A stretch of DNA of 64,000 nucleotides from positions 72,900,283 through 72,964,282 of the forward strand of contig NC_135719.1 of NCBI RefSeq assembly GCF_964656455.1, given 5' to 3'. The DNA comes from Halichoerus grypus. Its lineage: Eukaryota; Chordata; Mammalia; Carnivora; Phocidae. The translations under genes and the position numbers were made by a program. Below the pieces are notes generated by a model. The model made no database searches, had not been told where the DNA came from, and saw only the letters and a program-made list of their open reading frames with translations. This document shows positions 50,258-63,020 of the stretch, piece by piece; the stretch's first letter is position 1, and each line of letters starts with the position of its first letter.

Positions 50258-50605
50258 TAAACACTGTGAATTGTGTAAGACTGTTGAATCACAGACCTGT
50301 ACCTCTGAAACAAATAATACATTATATGTTTAAAAAAAAAAAGATAGTAGGGAGGGAAAAATGAAGGGGGGGAAATTGGAGGGGGAGACGAACCATGAGA
50401 GACTATGGACTCTGAGAAACAAACTGAGGGTTCTAGAGGGGAGGGGGTGGGGGGATGGGTTAGCCTGGTGATGGGTATTAAAGAGGGCACGTACTGAATG
50501 GAGCACTGGGTGTTATACGCAAACAATGAATCATGGAACACTACATCAAAAACTAATGATGTAATGTATGGTGATTGACATAACATAAAAAAAAAAACAA
50601 AAAAC
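50258..50605 (+). repeat. younger carnivore L1 3' tail nested in L1M
   Basis: GAACCATGAGAGACTATGGACTC-type text with the G-rich 3' UTR (GAGGGGGTGGGGGGATGGG) and the end GGTGATTGACATAACATA(A)n is the terminal about 350 nt of a younger carnivore L1. Older L1M sequence resumes on both sides (TTCTTATAAAACTAA and CACTAAACATACTCCTACC). Confidence 0.85.
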
Positions 50606-51544
50606 CACTAAACATACTCCTACCACACAACCGGCAATAGCACTCCTTGGTATTTACCCAAAGGATTTGAAAACTTATGTCCACAATAAAAATCTGCACG
50701 TGGATGTTAGTAACAGGTTTACTCAAAATTGCCAAAACTTGGAAGCAACCAAGATGTCCTTCAGTAAATGAATGGAAACCCTGTGGTACATTCAGACAAT
50801 GCAGTGTTATTCAATGCTGAAAAGAAATGTGCTATCAAGCCATGAAAAGACATGGAAGAACTTTAAAAGCATATTGCTAAGTGAAAGAAGCCAGTCTAAA
50901 GAGCTATATACTGTATGATTCCAACTCTATGATATTCTGGAAAAGCAAAACTATGGAAGACTGTAAAAAAAAAAGATCAGTAGTTGCTGGGGTTGGCAGA
51001 GACGGGAGATGAGTAGGCAGAGCACAGAAGATTTTTTAGAGAAGTAAAACTACTCTCTACTATACTATAATGGTGAATACATATCATTGTACATTTGTCC
51101 AAACGCAAAGTTAACCTTAATGTAACCAAATGGACTCTGTGTGATTAGGATGTATCAATGTAGATTCATCAATTTTAAGAAATGTGCCACTCTGGTAGGG
51201 GATATTGACAATGGTAGAGGTTAGGCATGTGTGAGAGCAGGGAATATAGGAGAAATCTATACCTTCCTTCAATTTTACTGTGAACCTAACATTGCTCTAA
51301 AAAATAAAGTCTATTAAAAAAAAAAGAGCGCAGTAGATGAATATAAGAAATAATAAAAAAATTAACTGGCTTTCCTATTTACCATGAGTTAAGAAATTGC
51401 AATATAAAAAGAGCCAATTCACAATAAAAATATAAAATTATATAATTTTTATATATTATATTATAAATCAAATGTGCAGATCAACATGAAATCTGCAAAA
51501 CTTTAATGAAGGGGACTTGAATGAATAAAGACTTCTGTTTTCAT

Positions 51545-51731
51545 TTTTTTTTTTTTTTTTTAAGATTATTTGAGGGGAGAGAGAGAGAACGAGTAGGGTG
51601 AGAGAGAGAGGATCTCAAGCCGACTCAATGGTGAGCACGGAGCCTGACATGGGGCAGATCTCATGACTATGAGATCATGACTTGAACGGAAAGAGTCCAA
51701 TGCTTAACCGACTGCGCCACCCAGGCACCCC
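51545..51731 (-). repeat. Can-SINE, minus, diverged
   Basis: A long T tract, AAGATTATTTGAGGGG, and GCGCCACCCAGGCACCCCC at the right. Slightly shortened. Confidence 0.9.
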
Positions 51732-51927
51732 CACTTTTTATGTTTTCTAAAAGCAAAACTCAGTATTATAAAGATGACAACTCTGTCTAAACTCTATTTA
51801 TTGGAAATTCAGTTTAAAATACCAATGGACGTTTCTGGGGAAGAAGGTAGCTTAAAAAAAAAAAAAACTCCTAAGTACACCTAAAAGCCAAGAACTTTTG
51901 AATGATCTTTTAAAAACATAAGTCAGG

Positions 51928-52139
51928 GGGCACCTGGGTGGCTCAGTCGGTTAACCATTGGACTCTTGGTTTTGGCTAGGGTTGTGATCTCAGGGTTGTG
52001 GGGCTCAGTCGGACTGGACAGCACAGAGTCCGCTTCAGATTCTTTCCTTCTTCCTCTGCCCCTCCCCCCACTCCCTTGTGAGCATCATCTCTCTAAAATA
52101 AATAAACAAATACACAAACTCTTAAAAAAAAAACAACAG
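51928..52139 (+). repeat. older Can-SINE, plus, internally rearranged
   Basis: Head GGGCACCTGGGTGGCTCAGT with GGGGCTCAGTCGGACTGGAC in place of the usual middle. Flanked by ATAAGTCAGG on both sides. Confidence 0.92.
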
Positions 52140-52389
52140 CATAAGTCAGGTCATATGATTCTTGCTCAAAACCCTGCAAAAGCTACATAATTCATTCACG
52201 GTAACAGGCTTTCAAACCCTAAAGATGCAGTTTTGAAGGAAAAAAAGATAAAATGTGTACAATATACCTTAAAAAAAAAATGTGGAAAAATTTACAAGTA
52301 GCAGAGCTAGAGATTACCTTTATTTTCGTCTCTTATAATCAAACCACCTAAAATGAAACAAAGCAGTCCAAGCTCTACTAATAAATATT

Positions 52390-52620
52390 TAATAGTAAAC
52401 ATTTATCCAGCTCTTATTATCTGTGTAGCCTATTTTGGGTTATTTGTTTAAACCTATTTTCCTTAATTCTGAAAATAGCTCTGCAAAATGGTGTTATTCC
52501 ACATTCCGGCTGAGAAAACTGAAGTTTCAAAATCTTAAGTGACTTGCATCACTTCAAAGTGACTGAGCAAGGATTTAAAACCCATGCTGTTGTAGTTCTG
52601 CTCTGAAACTTAAGTAGCTG
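52390..52620 (-). repeat. MIR SINE, minus
   Basis: TTATCCAGCTCTTATTATCTGTG, GGCTGAGAAAACTGAAGTTTC and GACTGAGCAAGGATTTAAAACCC follow the reversed MIR from end to head. Confidence 0.8.
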
Positions 52621-53194
52621 TGACTATAAAGGAAAAGAATTCACTCTTTAACCCCAGTTTTATGTAAAAGTAAGAAATATTTTGAGTAAATATTCTCTAT
52701 CAGTTATGTTTTTCATTTTTCTACAATTTCATAAGACTAAATGTAAGCTCACAGCAACTACTCAAAAAACAGGACTCCATAATGATGACTCCACCCTCCT
52801 GCAGAGGAGCAAATCTCAAAACCTATAATCCCATTTCACAAAGTAAACATCTCCACCTTGACAACACATCCTTTATATAATGTTCATTATCCCTTCATCC
52901 CCCAGCCCAAAAACGTTTAGTAACCCAGTACACTCCGTGGAAATACAGTAAAATTTAGAAAACACTTTTTAACTGTGAGCAATATTGGATTTAAATTGGC
53001 ATCATGGTCCTCATACACAGTAGTTTAAGAAAACAGTAACAAAAACAGCAAGCCAGTAAGGCCCTTACAAACCTACAGACTACGGTCCCCACATAGAAGA
53101 AAAACAGGCAATGGTGAAATAAAAACCATCATCAGACAAATTTTAATCATCATAAGTTATAATCTATAAACTTTCATTTCAATAGTTGTAATGA

Positions 53195-53363
53195 GGGACG
53201 CCTGGTGGTTCAGTGGGTTAAGAATCCAACCCTTCATTTCAGCTCAGGTCATAATCTCAGGGTTGTGAGAATGAGCCCTGCATGGCTCCATGCTGGGCAT
53301 GGAGCCTGCTTAAGATTCTCTCTCTCCCTCTCCCTCTCTCTCCTAAAAAAAAAAAAAAAAACA
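53195..53363 (+). repeat. older Can-SINE, plus, short
   Basis: GGGACGCCTGGTGGTTCAGT to CCTGCTTAAGATTCTCTCTC and an A17 tail, without the AAATAAAT motif. Flanks AGTTGTAATGA and ACTTGCAATGA form an imperfect target duplication. Confidence 0.9.
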
Positions 53364-53732
53364 ACTTGCAATGATTAAAAGATTACAGTGAAAATATATA
53401 GAACACATTTCCCACAGACATTAGGAATGAGGTAAAGAAGAATTTTCAAGAGGTTCCAAAATCTGAAAACTCAAAGCATTCTAACACCACTTACCCATTT
53501 AGTAGCTTTTATATCAGACACAGCTAGATTCAAAGATACTATCCATGGCTTCTTGGCAGAGTAAGGAATGCCTAAAGCCTATATAGTAAACCCACACCCT
53601 TTCTCAAAAAGACTTATTTATGGACCATGGATGCAATATTATAGACCATGGATGATCTCAGTAATGTTGGTGTCCACTGGAATATGACAATTCAGAAAAT
53701 ATCAAGGGTCAATCACTTAAAACAAGAAGTGA

Positions 53733-53936
53733 CAGGGTGCCTGGGTGGCTCAATTGGTTAAGCGTCTGCCTTCAGCTCAGGTCATGATCCCAGGGTCCTG
53801 GGATCGAGCCCCACATCAGGCTCTCTGTTTAGCTGGGAGCCTGCTTCTCCCTCTCCCTCTGCCTGCTGCTCCCCCTGCTTGTGCTCTCTCTCTCTCTCAA
53901 ATAAATAAATAAAATCCTTGTAAAAAAAAAAAAAAA
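53733..53936 (+). repeat. Can-SINE, plus
   Basis: Complete copy. Target duplication AAAACAAGAAGTGA at about 53719-53732 and ending at 53948. Confidence 0.95.
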
Positions 53937-55799
53937 AACAAGAAGTGAAAGCTTTTTCATTCCTGTAGATAAATTTCATACAGATATATATGATATAGAT
54001 TTCATAGAGATACATAAATTTAAAACAGTCACAAAAATGTTCGAGATTAATGGGGACTGACAAATTTTTCTTCATCCATAAATCTCAAACTATAAGGTAT
54101 TTCTTTGAAAGCTATACATTTTATGTTTATACAATAAATATGCATTTTTTAGAAGGTGGACTTCAAAAACAGGGTGGTGTATTAAGTGTATAAAAATTAA
54201 AAGCATGGACCTTAGGAAGTTATAAGGCATCTGAAAGATCTAGACTACCCTGACATACGACACAGCACTCCTTTTTAAATGATCCACACAGATGGATCCT
54301 TTCTGTCTTGGTTTGAAAATAACAAGAAACTCCAGACTTCATGAAACAGTCCATTTCATTATTAATCAAATTACATCTTTTAGGAAATTTCTTTTGTGTA
54401 AAACAAAAATTTACATCACCCTTTAACTTCCATCCACTGCTTCTAGTTTTACTCTGAGGAACAAAAGAGTCTAAGTATACTCCTAATATTTTATGAGGTT
54501 TATCAAATTATTTGGAGACAGCTAGTATTTTTCATTGATCAGCTCTTCTCCAAGCTCAACCTGGCAAGTTCCTACAACTTTTTCTCATCTAACCTAGTTC
54601 CTAAATACATCATCATACTGGTAGATTACAAAGTTATCACAATGGTTATGTGTATAAGAAAAAAATAAATAATAACCTTTTAGATATAGATGATAGGTGA
54701 TGGGCTAAGCTCACCACTAGGCAAAGCATTTAATGCTTTCCCTTTTAATGTGCCATCCACTCACATAATTCTATTTCTGAATGATGGTCAAGAGATCACA
54801 ATTTAAGTAGTTCTTTTAGCTTAAGAGATGCTAAATAGTTTGTACTCATTTGTTTTAACTCCATTTGGTTTTGCAAACAATTCTTTTTTCTTATTAAAGA
54901 AAATGTAGTTTGCTGGTCCACATACTCATTAACTTCATAGAGTGTCCAACCAAATGTCCTAAATAACCAATGTGAGAATACAACATCTTTCATCTCTAGT
55001 CTATCTTTAAATAGATCTAATAGCATGACTCAATTATAATTACCACCACAAAAACAATAATGGGTTAAAAAGAAAAACTGGGACAAAGATGCTAACAGTG
55101 ATTTTGGATGATAAGGATACACATGAATGTTATGTACTCTCCATTTCTCTTTGTGTTTTAAATTTCTTAAAAAAAATAAACAAATAAGCATTCACCCAAA
55201 AGCTAAATAAACTATTTCTTGCTGAGACCCTATTTGACTAACATGAGAATCTAAACAGTGTTTTTAGAAAAGCTTTTTCATTGACCTGTTGCTCAAAGGG
55301 ATTCTTCTGATTGAAAGCATTATTATGCTACCATAGACCCTTAAAAAGACAAATTAGGTATTTCTCTTCAAACTTACATTGGCTATATTTTAGGAATCAG
55401 TGTTCCTAAAAATAAAGAAAAAAAATTACATCCCCAATAAATTATTTCCTTAATAGAGAATGGGGTTTCCATGGACATTGAGAAAAAATCAGCAGGGGAA
55501 AGAACACTGAACAATCACAAAGCCAGAGTTTCCACTGCGACTGACACATTGCAACTGCAATATTTTGGGCGAGTTATTGTATCATTTCAGCACTTAGTAC
55601 CCTAATCCAAAAAAAATCAGAGAGACAAGATGCTGTTTAATCAAAATTTTTTCTCATTCTAAATTTCTTTGATTCCATGAAATCAAATATTTCCCAAATA
55701 GCGCACCATAAATGTTTGTCATGTATTAGTGTTTTTCCTGTGGTATGAACTTTTAATGTTCCTTTGCAATGAATTACTACTTCTACCGCTAATAATAGT

Positions 55800-55975
55800 A
55801 TTAATAGGGAACTAACACTTCAGTATTTACTGTGTGCAGACACAGTACAATGCTTTACATGGATTACACTTAATCTTCACAATAACCTTTCAAAACAGAT
55901 ATATTATCCTTTTACAGATGTCCATGATCCCAAAACTGGTATGTGACAGAGCTGGGTCTTCATCCTTGGCAGAAT
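55800..55975 (-). repeat. MIR SINE, minus
   Basis: TACTGTGTGCAGACACAGTAC, CACTTAATCTTCACAATAACC, CCTTTTACAGATG and GTGACAGAGCTGGGTCTTCA are the reversed MIR. Confidence 0.83.
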
Positions 55976-56104
55976 GAACTCAAAGTCCCTAAAGAGGGAT
56001 ATAGAATAGATTTGTTCACCAAATCCTCAACATCAGAACAATGGGACACTCTGAAAGCCTGAACAAAATACATATATAACAGAAACAGTACTTCACATAG
56101 TAAG

Positions 56105-56270
56105 CAGTATAAAAACCAGATTTAAATCCACCTTACTTTTATTAAGTTCTATAATCTCAGGCAAGTCACTCCATTTAAGTCTCTTTGCTCACTTGGAATA
56201 TGATAGAAAAATAATACCAACTTAAGATGCTATTTTAAGAATTGAAAGCAACAACATAAAAGTGCTTATG
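56105..56270 (+). repeat. MIR SINE, plus
   Basis: AATCCACCTTACTTTTATTAAG, CTCAGGCAAGTCACTCCATT and ATAATACCAACTTAAGATGC keep the MIR core order. Confidence 0.7.
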
Positions 56271-56310
56271 TGTGATTAGCAAACATGTCATTTAACAGTT
56301 GCATATTATT

Positions 56311-56505
56311 GGGGCGCCTGGGTGGCTCAGTCGTTAAGCGTCTGCCTTCAGGTCAGGTCATGATCCCAGGATCCTGGGATTGAGCCCCGCATCAGGCTCC
56401 TTGCTCAGTGGGAAGGCTGCTTCTCCCTCTCCCACTCCCACTGCTTGTGTTCCCTCTCTCGCTGTGTCTCTGTCAAATAAATAAATAAAATCTTTAAAAA
56501 AAAAA
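56311..56505 (+). repeat. young Can-SINE, plus
   Basis: Near-consensus copy. Exact duplication AACAGTTGCATATTA at 56294-56308 and 56506-56520. Confidence 0.96.
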
Positions 56506-56999
56506 AACAGTTGCATATTACTAAAATTATGAAATGACAGTGCACTAAAAGACACATATAAATACATATAAATCTAAATACTATTTATGTCATATATATT
56601 TATATATATTATATAAATCCCTAAGCCATTTGGAGCCATGGATAATTAACTTACAATAGCCATACCACCTGTCTCTCTACCCCTTAACTATATATTGGGG
56701 GGGGGAAGTCACAGTAAACAAACAAAAAAATATTCTCAGCACGATGTCCCCCCAAAACAAGTACACACATACTCAAATACTACCAATGTCTAGCACACTG
56801 ACTTACCCATATCAAGCATATAATAAATATTTCTGAAATTGTAACAACTATTTTCTGTTTTGAAATAGTGATACCTATCATTGGCAAATAATTTTTTTGA
56901 ATATTAGAATTAGATTGTGTTCTGTCCTTGCCAAGAAAGACAAATAATAAAATGAAAAAGACCAGTGTAAAAAAGGAATATTACAGTAATAAAAGAGAG

Positions 57000-57165
57000 T
57001 AAGTAGAAAGAATCTGAACTCTAGACTGAGAAGGCCTGAGTTTATGTCCCAACTCTATCACTTTTATCTGGGTGTACTGAACAAAACTTTTAACTTTCAT
57101 CTTAAGTTTTCTTCATCTGTAAAATGGGTACCACCAACCTCACCCTAATGCCAATGAGCACACCT
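57000..57165 (+). repeat. MIR SINE, plus
   Basis: GAACTCTAGACTGAGAAGGCC TGAGTTTATGTCCCAACTC and TTCTTCATCTGTAAAATGGG are clear MIR head and core. Confidence 0.82.
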
Positions 57166-57179
57166 AGCAGTGGGATAAT

Positions 57180-58140
57180 AATTCCTAAATATAATTCTCC
57201 AATAAAAGGAGAGTTCTTTGCCTAAACGGAATGACTCTAAAGCTGGAATGAAGAAAATGTAAGATGAGCCTGGAACATTTTGTGAAGCCAAAAAGAAAGT
57301 GCTCAAAAAATGAAGGAACATGTCAAAAGGGCACAGAAGGCAACCTCATGGGCTCCCAATGGCCAAATCTGGGCCAAGAGAGCATCAAAATAATGATAGC
57401 AATGGATTATATTCCATACTGATAGAAATACTTAAATAAATGCAGGGAGAAGAGAAAGCTTCTCTATAGAATTCCAATTAATAGTAGCAGAAGGAATGAT
57501 GGAAATAGAAAATGACCTTTGGCAATCATCACAATAATTGTTGCAGGCAAAAATCAACAGATGTTTAAAAAAAGTGATAAGAAATAGAGTATTTATATAG
57601 TCTCAAAGTGTCTCTTCCCAGAAGATGCTTATTATAAAGAGATTTTACATCAGCTGAGAAACCTGGCAGACACCACCTTAACCAAATGATCAAAGTTCAT
57701 TATCATCAGTATGGGATATATCAACATCTGATTTGAAGCATGAGGACCTTCTGATTTGAAGCATGAGGACATCACCACTCTACAGCATTGTTACCAGAAA
57801 TGCTTACCTTGAATTTAATCACAAATGAACATCAGACAAACCCAAACTGAGAAACACTATAAAATACCTGGCCAGTACTCTTCAAAATTTCAAAGTTAAT
57901 GAAAGAAAGACTGAAGAGCTGTTCTAGATTAAAGAAGACATAAATACTTAACAAAATATGTGATGTGAGATTGTATCCTGAACTAGAAAAAGGACATCAG
58001 TGGCACTGATGAAACCTGAATAATATTATATCAATGTTAATTTCCTGATTTGGCTATGTAAGAGGTTAACGTCTTGGGAAGCTGAGTGAGGAATATATTT
58101 TTGTATATTTTTTCCTACTTGTAGGTGTAACATTCCAGAG
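57180..58140 (+). repeat. ancient repeat, L1M 3'-UTR-like, plus
   Basis: CAATCATCACAATAATTGTTG, AGTCTCAAAGTGTCTCTTCC, CCAGTACTCTTCAAAATTTC, CTAGAAAAAGGACATCAGTG and AATGTTAATTTCCTGATTTGG match a common old mammalian repeat that I take as L1M 3' UTR. The start is uncertain. A small direct duplication lies inside (57728-57770). Confidence 0.6.
57728..57770. repeat. 23-bp direct tandem duplication
   Basis: CTGATTTGAAGCATGAGGAC followed by CTT and the same 20 bases again. Two adjacent copies without mismatch. Confidence 0.95.
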
Positions 58141-58647
58141 TGAGTGACATACACACATACATACGGACATATATGCATGCATTAGAATTTTCTGAAGGAA
58201 CACAGCAATATGAGAACTAACTTATACTTAATTTATCAGTAGTTGCCACGTATCTTCGAATGACAGCTCTTCAGTATATAAAACTCCTCAAGATTATACA
58301 GGATGGTAAGAGGCAATCACACACCAGCATGTTTATACAATCTTTTCAGTGCTCCTACCTTGACCTCTCACCTATAAAATCTCCAATTTTTAGTACAAAT
58401 AATTGGAAGGAAAGGAAGAAAAATTATAGCTCAGTAGGTTAATGACAAGTTATTTGAGGAGTTTGGAACCACAACCATGTACTTCACCTAAAATACCCCT
58501 TAGTCTTTTAATCAGAAATCTAGGCTTACTTGGACCATTTATCTGATTTAGAATGACACATCTTGTGCTCTTACATTAAAGCCAGACCCAAGCAAGCTAA
58601 ATAGTTACAAATTACTCATTTCAAAGCTCTTCCTAATGAAAGAAATT

Positions 58648-58843
58648 TTTTTTTTTTTAAAGATTGTATTTATTTGACAGAGAGAGACACAGCGAGAGAG
58701 GGAACACAAACAGGGGGAGAGGGAGAGGGAGAAGCAGGCTTCCCGCTGAGCAGGGAGCCCGATGTGGGGCTCGATCCCAGTACCCTGGAACCATGACCCG
58801 AGCTGAAGGCAGACGCTTAACGACTGAGCCACCCAGGCACCCC
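58648..58843 (-). repeat. young Can-SINE, minus
   Basis: Reversed SINE; AAGAAATT at 58640-58647 and 58844-58851. A 76-residue plus-strand frame across it is a SINE artefact. Confidence 0.94.
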
Positions 58844-60509
58844 AAGAAATTATTTTCTAAAAAAAGATTAAAGTCCTACACATTCTATAAATAATAAAGT
58901 ATCATTCATATATAAAATTTTATTTATAATAAAGGCTAAAGTTATAAAAACAGTAAGTTCACAATATTCATCTGATGCTTAGCTCTAAGTTAACCGACAC
59001 TATATCTTCTACCTTTCTTACAAAATCTATCCTGCCATACAAACTTCAAAGTTAATCAGTTAAGACTGTAGTTGCTTTGTCACACTATAAGACTACTGAA
59101 GTATATATAAAGTTAAGCATAACACATAAAAATGCCTCTTCAAAATGAAGTAATTTTTACTTTGAATAGTTTTTCCCACGCTATTGGGAAAACTGTATTT
59201 TCTCCTAGCAGAAAAATCAGTATTTCCAAGTCCTTCACTACCAAAAAACCACTTATTTCTAATATCAGATTGAGAAGTCAGGGCAAAAATCCAGCTTTTA
59301 TTCATTTACTTCCCCAAAGCCTACCGTCTTAACACCTGGAACACACTAAACCTCAAAAATGTTAGTTCCAATCCTTTCTTTGGCATAATAAATACTCAAT
59401 AAATGTTTGTTGTAACTATTTCACTCAATATCAACATTAATGACTGTGCGAAACCGAAGAGTAGTGTAAAATCCAGGAGAGGGACTAAATTTGACTAGTA
59501 AGAAACGCTGCAACATCCTGATCTCCACCTATTTGGTGCTTCTATTAGCCTACCATTCCAAGGCACATGTGCAATTGATCCTCTTGACCCCACTGCAGTA
59601 AAACATTTAACTACCACTAAAATATGCAGCATACACATAATGGATTTGAATTAAAAGATTTTTCCTTACTGAAAAAGGCCTAAACACTGTTTTTACAGAA
59701 CCTAAACACTTTAACATCTGAATAAATAATACCTTACTTTAGCAATATACATGGGTAACGAGGTGTTTATTATTAGGTTTGGCACTTTGTCATTCAATAA
59801 TTATTAAGCCAAAAAATTCTCATCTATCACTAGAATAATGATTTTTAAAATAATATTTTATCTCAAAAAACTCAGTACCTAAAACGTGAAACAAAAAACC
59901 CCAAAACATCATTAAGCATGTTAACAGATGATAAAAATGATTGGCTTAATAAAGAACTATCTCAAGGACATTACCTAGAAATGTTAAAGGAAAAAATTTT
60001 AATCTGTTCAAGAGATGTATGTACAAAAGCTTATGTGGAGATCAGTATACACTCAAGTCCCCTCCAGAATTTTTTTAGCGGCTTAATACATTAAAAATAT
60101 TCTATGAAAAAATAAAGAGTTAACTAAAAATGGAATTATACAATGAAATAAAGCATACTAAATTGTTTCACATTTTAATACTACAAAGAGAAAATACAAA
60201 TAACAGATTATTCTAAAATTAAAACAAACTGTATAAAAGAGTAAGTCAAATTATAAAATATTAGAGCCAAGAATGCTACAAATCATCTGAACCACCTTAG
60301 TCATTCTAGCAATGAGGAAACTGAGTTTTTGTAAGAAACTGCTTTTTAAAGGAAGACCACACAATAGACAGTGACACAACAATATAAGAATAGATACCCA
60401 ACACTCACCATCACAAGCACATATAGGCCAAGAGATTGATGGGAGCAGGGGAAAAGGGAAAAAGAATAAAAATGCACAAATCTGAGTATCTGAAGAGGTA
60501 CAATATCAC

Positions 60510-60705
60510 ATCAGTTAAGAGGCTCTACAGCCTGACCTGATCAATCTGAATCCCAACTCTTTCATTTACTAGCTTAACCTCACCATGCCTCAGTGTCTTC
60601 ATTGGACATAATTCCTACCCAACAGGGATGTTGTAGGATTAAAAGAATTTATTAATTCATGTATTTAAAACAGTATCTGGTACATAGTAAGCACTGAAAA
60701 ACATT
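60510..60705 (+). repeat. MIR SINE, plus
   Basis: GAATCCCAACTCTTTCATTTAC, CTCACCATGCCTCAGTGTCTT, GGATGTTGTAGGATTAAAAG and CTGGTACATAGTAAGCACTG cover most of MIR. Confidence 0.87.
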
Positions 60706-60769
60706 TTAGCAAAAACCATTAGATAACAATAAAGTACAATTTTGTATCTGGTCTCTTATATTGCTAGTA

Positions 60770-61015
60770 GTGAGTACAAACTAGAACTATTTTGGGACAC
60801 AATTTGACATTACCTTGTAAATTTAAAATCCACAACACAGCTTACAATCCAACTACTTTACTCCTAAGTATATACTCAAGAGAACCTTTAGCACATACGT
60901 ATCAGAAGCATATAACAAAAATGTGCGCAATAGTAATGTTCATGATTGCAAATATCTGGAAGCAACTCAAATACCCTTAAACAAGAGTGTCTAAATTGTG
61001 GTCACTTCATTCAAA
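60770..61015 (+). repeat. old L1 3' fragment, plus
   Basis: TACAATCCAACTACTTTACTCC TAAGTATATACTCAAGAGAA and CTGGAAGCAACTCAAATACCC are the L1 ORF2 C-terminal/3' region of an older element, ending where the next L1 begins. Confidence 0.72.
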
Positions 61016-61017
61016 CT

Positions 61018-62465
61018 ATATTACAAAGCTGTAGTCATCAAGACAGTAAGGAACTGGCACAAAAAACAGACACACATATCAACAGAACAGAATAGAAAAC
61101 CCAGAAATGGACCCTCAACTCTGGTCAACTAATCTTCAACAAAGCAGGAAAGAATATCCAATGGAAAAAAAGACGGTCTCTTCAACAAATGGTATTGAAA
61201 AACTGGACAGCAACATGCAGAAGAATGAAACTGGACCACTTTCTCATACCACACACAAAAACTCAAAATGGATGAAAGACCTAAATGTGAGACAGGAATC
61301 CATCAAAATCCTAGAGGAGAACAAAAGCAGCAATCTCTTTGACCTCAGCTGGAGCAACTTCTTACTAGACACATTGCCGGAGGCAAGGGAAACAAAAGCA
61401 AAAATGACCTATTGGGATTTCACCAAGATAAAAAGCTTCTGCACAGCGAAGGACACAATCGCCAAAGTAAAAGGCAGCCTACGGAATGGGACAAGCTATT
61501 TACAAATGACATATCAGATAAAAGGTTACAAAATCTATAAAGAACTTACCAAATTCAACACCCAAAATACAAATAATCCAGTTAAGAAATGGGCAGGAAT
61601 AGAAATTTTTTCAAAGAAGACATCCAGATGGCTAACAGACACATAAAAAGATACTCAATATCACTCATCATCAGGGAAATACAAACCAAAACCACGATGA
61701 GATACCACATCATACCTGTAAGATGGCTAAAATTAACACAGGAAACAACAAATATTGGTGAAGATGTGGAGAAAGGGGAACCCTCTTACACTGTTGGTGG
61801 GAATGCAAACTGGTGCGGCCACTCTGGAGAATAGTATGGAGGTTCCTCAAAAAGTTAAAAATAGAACTACCCTATGACCCATCAATTGCACTAATACGTA
61901 TTTACCCAAAGGACATAAAATACAGATTCGAAGGGATACATGCACCCTGATGTTTACAGCAGCATTATCAACAACAGCCAAACTATGGAAAGAGTCCGGA
62001 GTCCAAATGTCCATAGACTGATGAATGGATAAAGATGTGGTATATAAACACAGTGGAATATCACTTAGCCATCAAAAGAATGAAATCTTGCCATTTTCAA
62101 TGACGTAGATAGAGCTAGAATGTATTATGCCAAGTGAAGTAAGTCAGAGAAAGACAAAGACCATATGATTTCACTCATATGTGTAATTTAAGAAACAAAA
62201 CAGATAAACTTATGGGAAGCGGGGGAAAAAAGAGAAAGGGAAGCAAACCATAAGAGACTCTTAACAATGGAGAACAAACTGAAGGTTGACGGACAGAGGT
62301 GGCTGGGGGATGGGCTAGATGGGTGATAGGCATTAAGGAGGGCACCTGTTATGATAAGCGTTGGGTGTTATATGTAAGGATGAATCACTCAGTTCTACTC
62401 CTGAAACCAGTATTACACTATATGTTAACTAACTAGAATTTAAATAAAAATTTGGAAAAGAAAAA
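61018..62465 (+). repeat. younger 5'-truncated L1, plus (ORF2 C-terminus and 3' UTR)
   Basis: The best-preserved L1 here. The frame at 61107-61646 and the overlapping frame at 61589-61834 read as ORF2 C-terminal sequence ([38 protein letters not shown]). Further homology runs through TMEYYS-like text to about 62180, then a GA/GT-rich 3' UTR and an A-tail near 62460. It lacks the endonuclease and reverse transcriptase and has frameshifts, so it cannot move by itself. Antisense to SPRED1. Confidence 0.92.
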
Positions 62466-62718
62466 AAAGGACTCAAAAAAATATATATTTTCCGGTGTGA
62501 TTTCAGATGATTAAAAACCAAAACGACTGAACTTCCTGATCAATAACAATCCTACATAACTTTATTGTCTATGATTCTCATCTTTATTAGCTTCAGTGGA
62601 TACTAATTCTAATATTTAGTTTTAATATTACAGTCAAGAAAGTACCTCACATTGTAGGTTATAGAAGGTTGTGAATACAAATTCTAATTAGATACATTTT
62701 AGGAATATACTCTTTTCT

Positions 62719-62919
62719 TTTTTTTTCTTTTAGATTTTATTTTTATTTATTTGTCAGAGAGAGACAGAGCGCGCACAAGCAGGGGGAGCAGCAGGCACAG
62801 GGAGAAGCAGGCTCCCCGCTGATCAAGGAACCCGATGCAGGACTCGATCCTAGCACCCTGGGATCACGACCCGAGCCAAAGGCAGATGCTTAACCCACCA
62901 AGCCACCCAGGCATCCCTG
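62719..62919 (-). repeat. Can-SINE, minus
   Basis: Reversed SINE with TTTTAGATTTTATTTTTATT at the left. ATATACTCTTTTCT at 62705-62718 and 62920-62933. Confidence 0.95.
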
Positions 62920-63020
62920 ATATACTCTTTTCTCCATGTTATACTAGTAAACAGACAACTATTTTGACACTTCTCAAAATAGTGTGCAGAGAGGATGCAG
63001 ATATAAAAACTACAATTTAA

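Larger units (their letters stand above)
45380..51330 (+). repeat. ancient L1M, nearly full-length, plus, with nested L1 tails
   Basis: Order: 5' UTR-like text (45380-46060), ORF1 region (46400-47560; GGTCCAAGAAGCTCAAAGAAC, AAATTCTGTACCCTGTGAAAT), ORF2 linker (47640-48150), reverse transcriptase (48072-49000), thumb and C-terminal parts to about 50250, then 50606-51330 with a final A-tail. Recognisable reverse transcriptase marks are NNLPKQKAPG, the GTRQGSPLSP block near 48700 and FIDD at 48904-48915, where active L1 has FADD. Stops and frameshifts occur throughout; it is a fossil. It is antisense to SPRED1. Confidence 0.87.

Noticed and set aside
61107..61646. 179-residue open frame, the longest in the window
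   Set aside because: It is the C-terminal part of L1 ORF2 in a 5'-truncated copy with a frameshift at its end, not a host gene.
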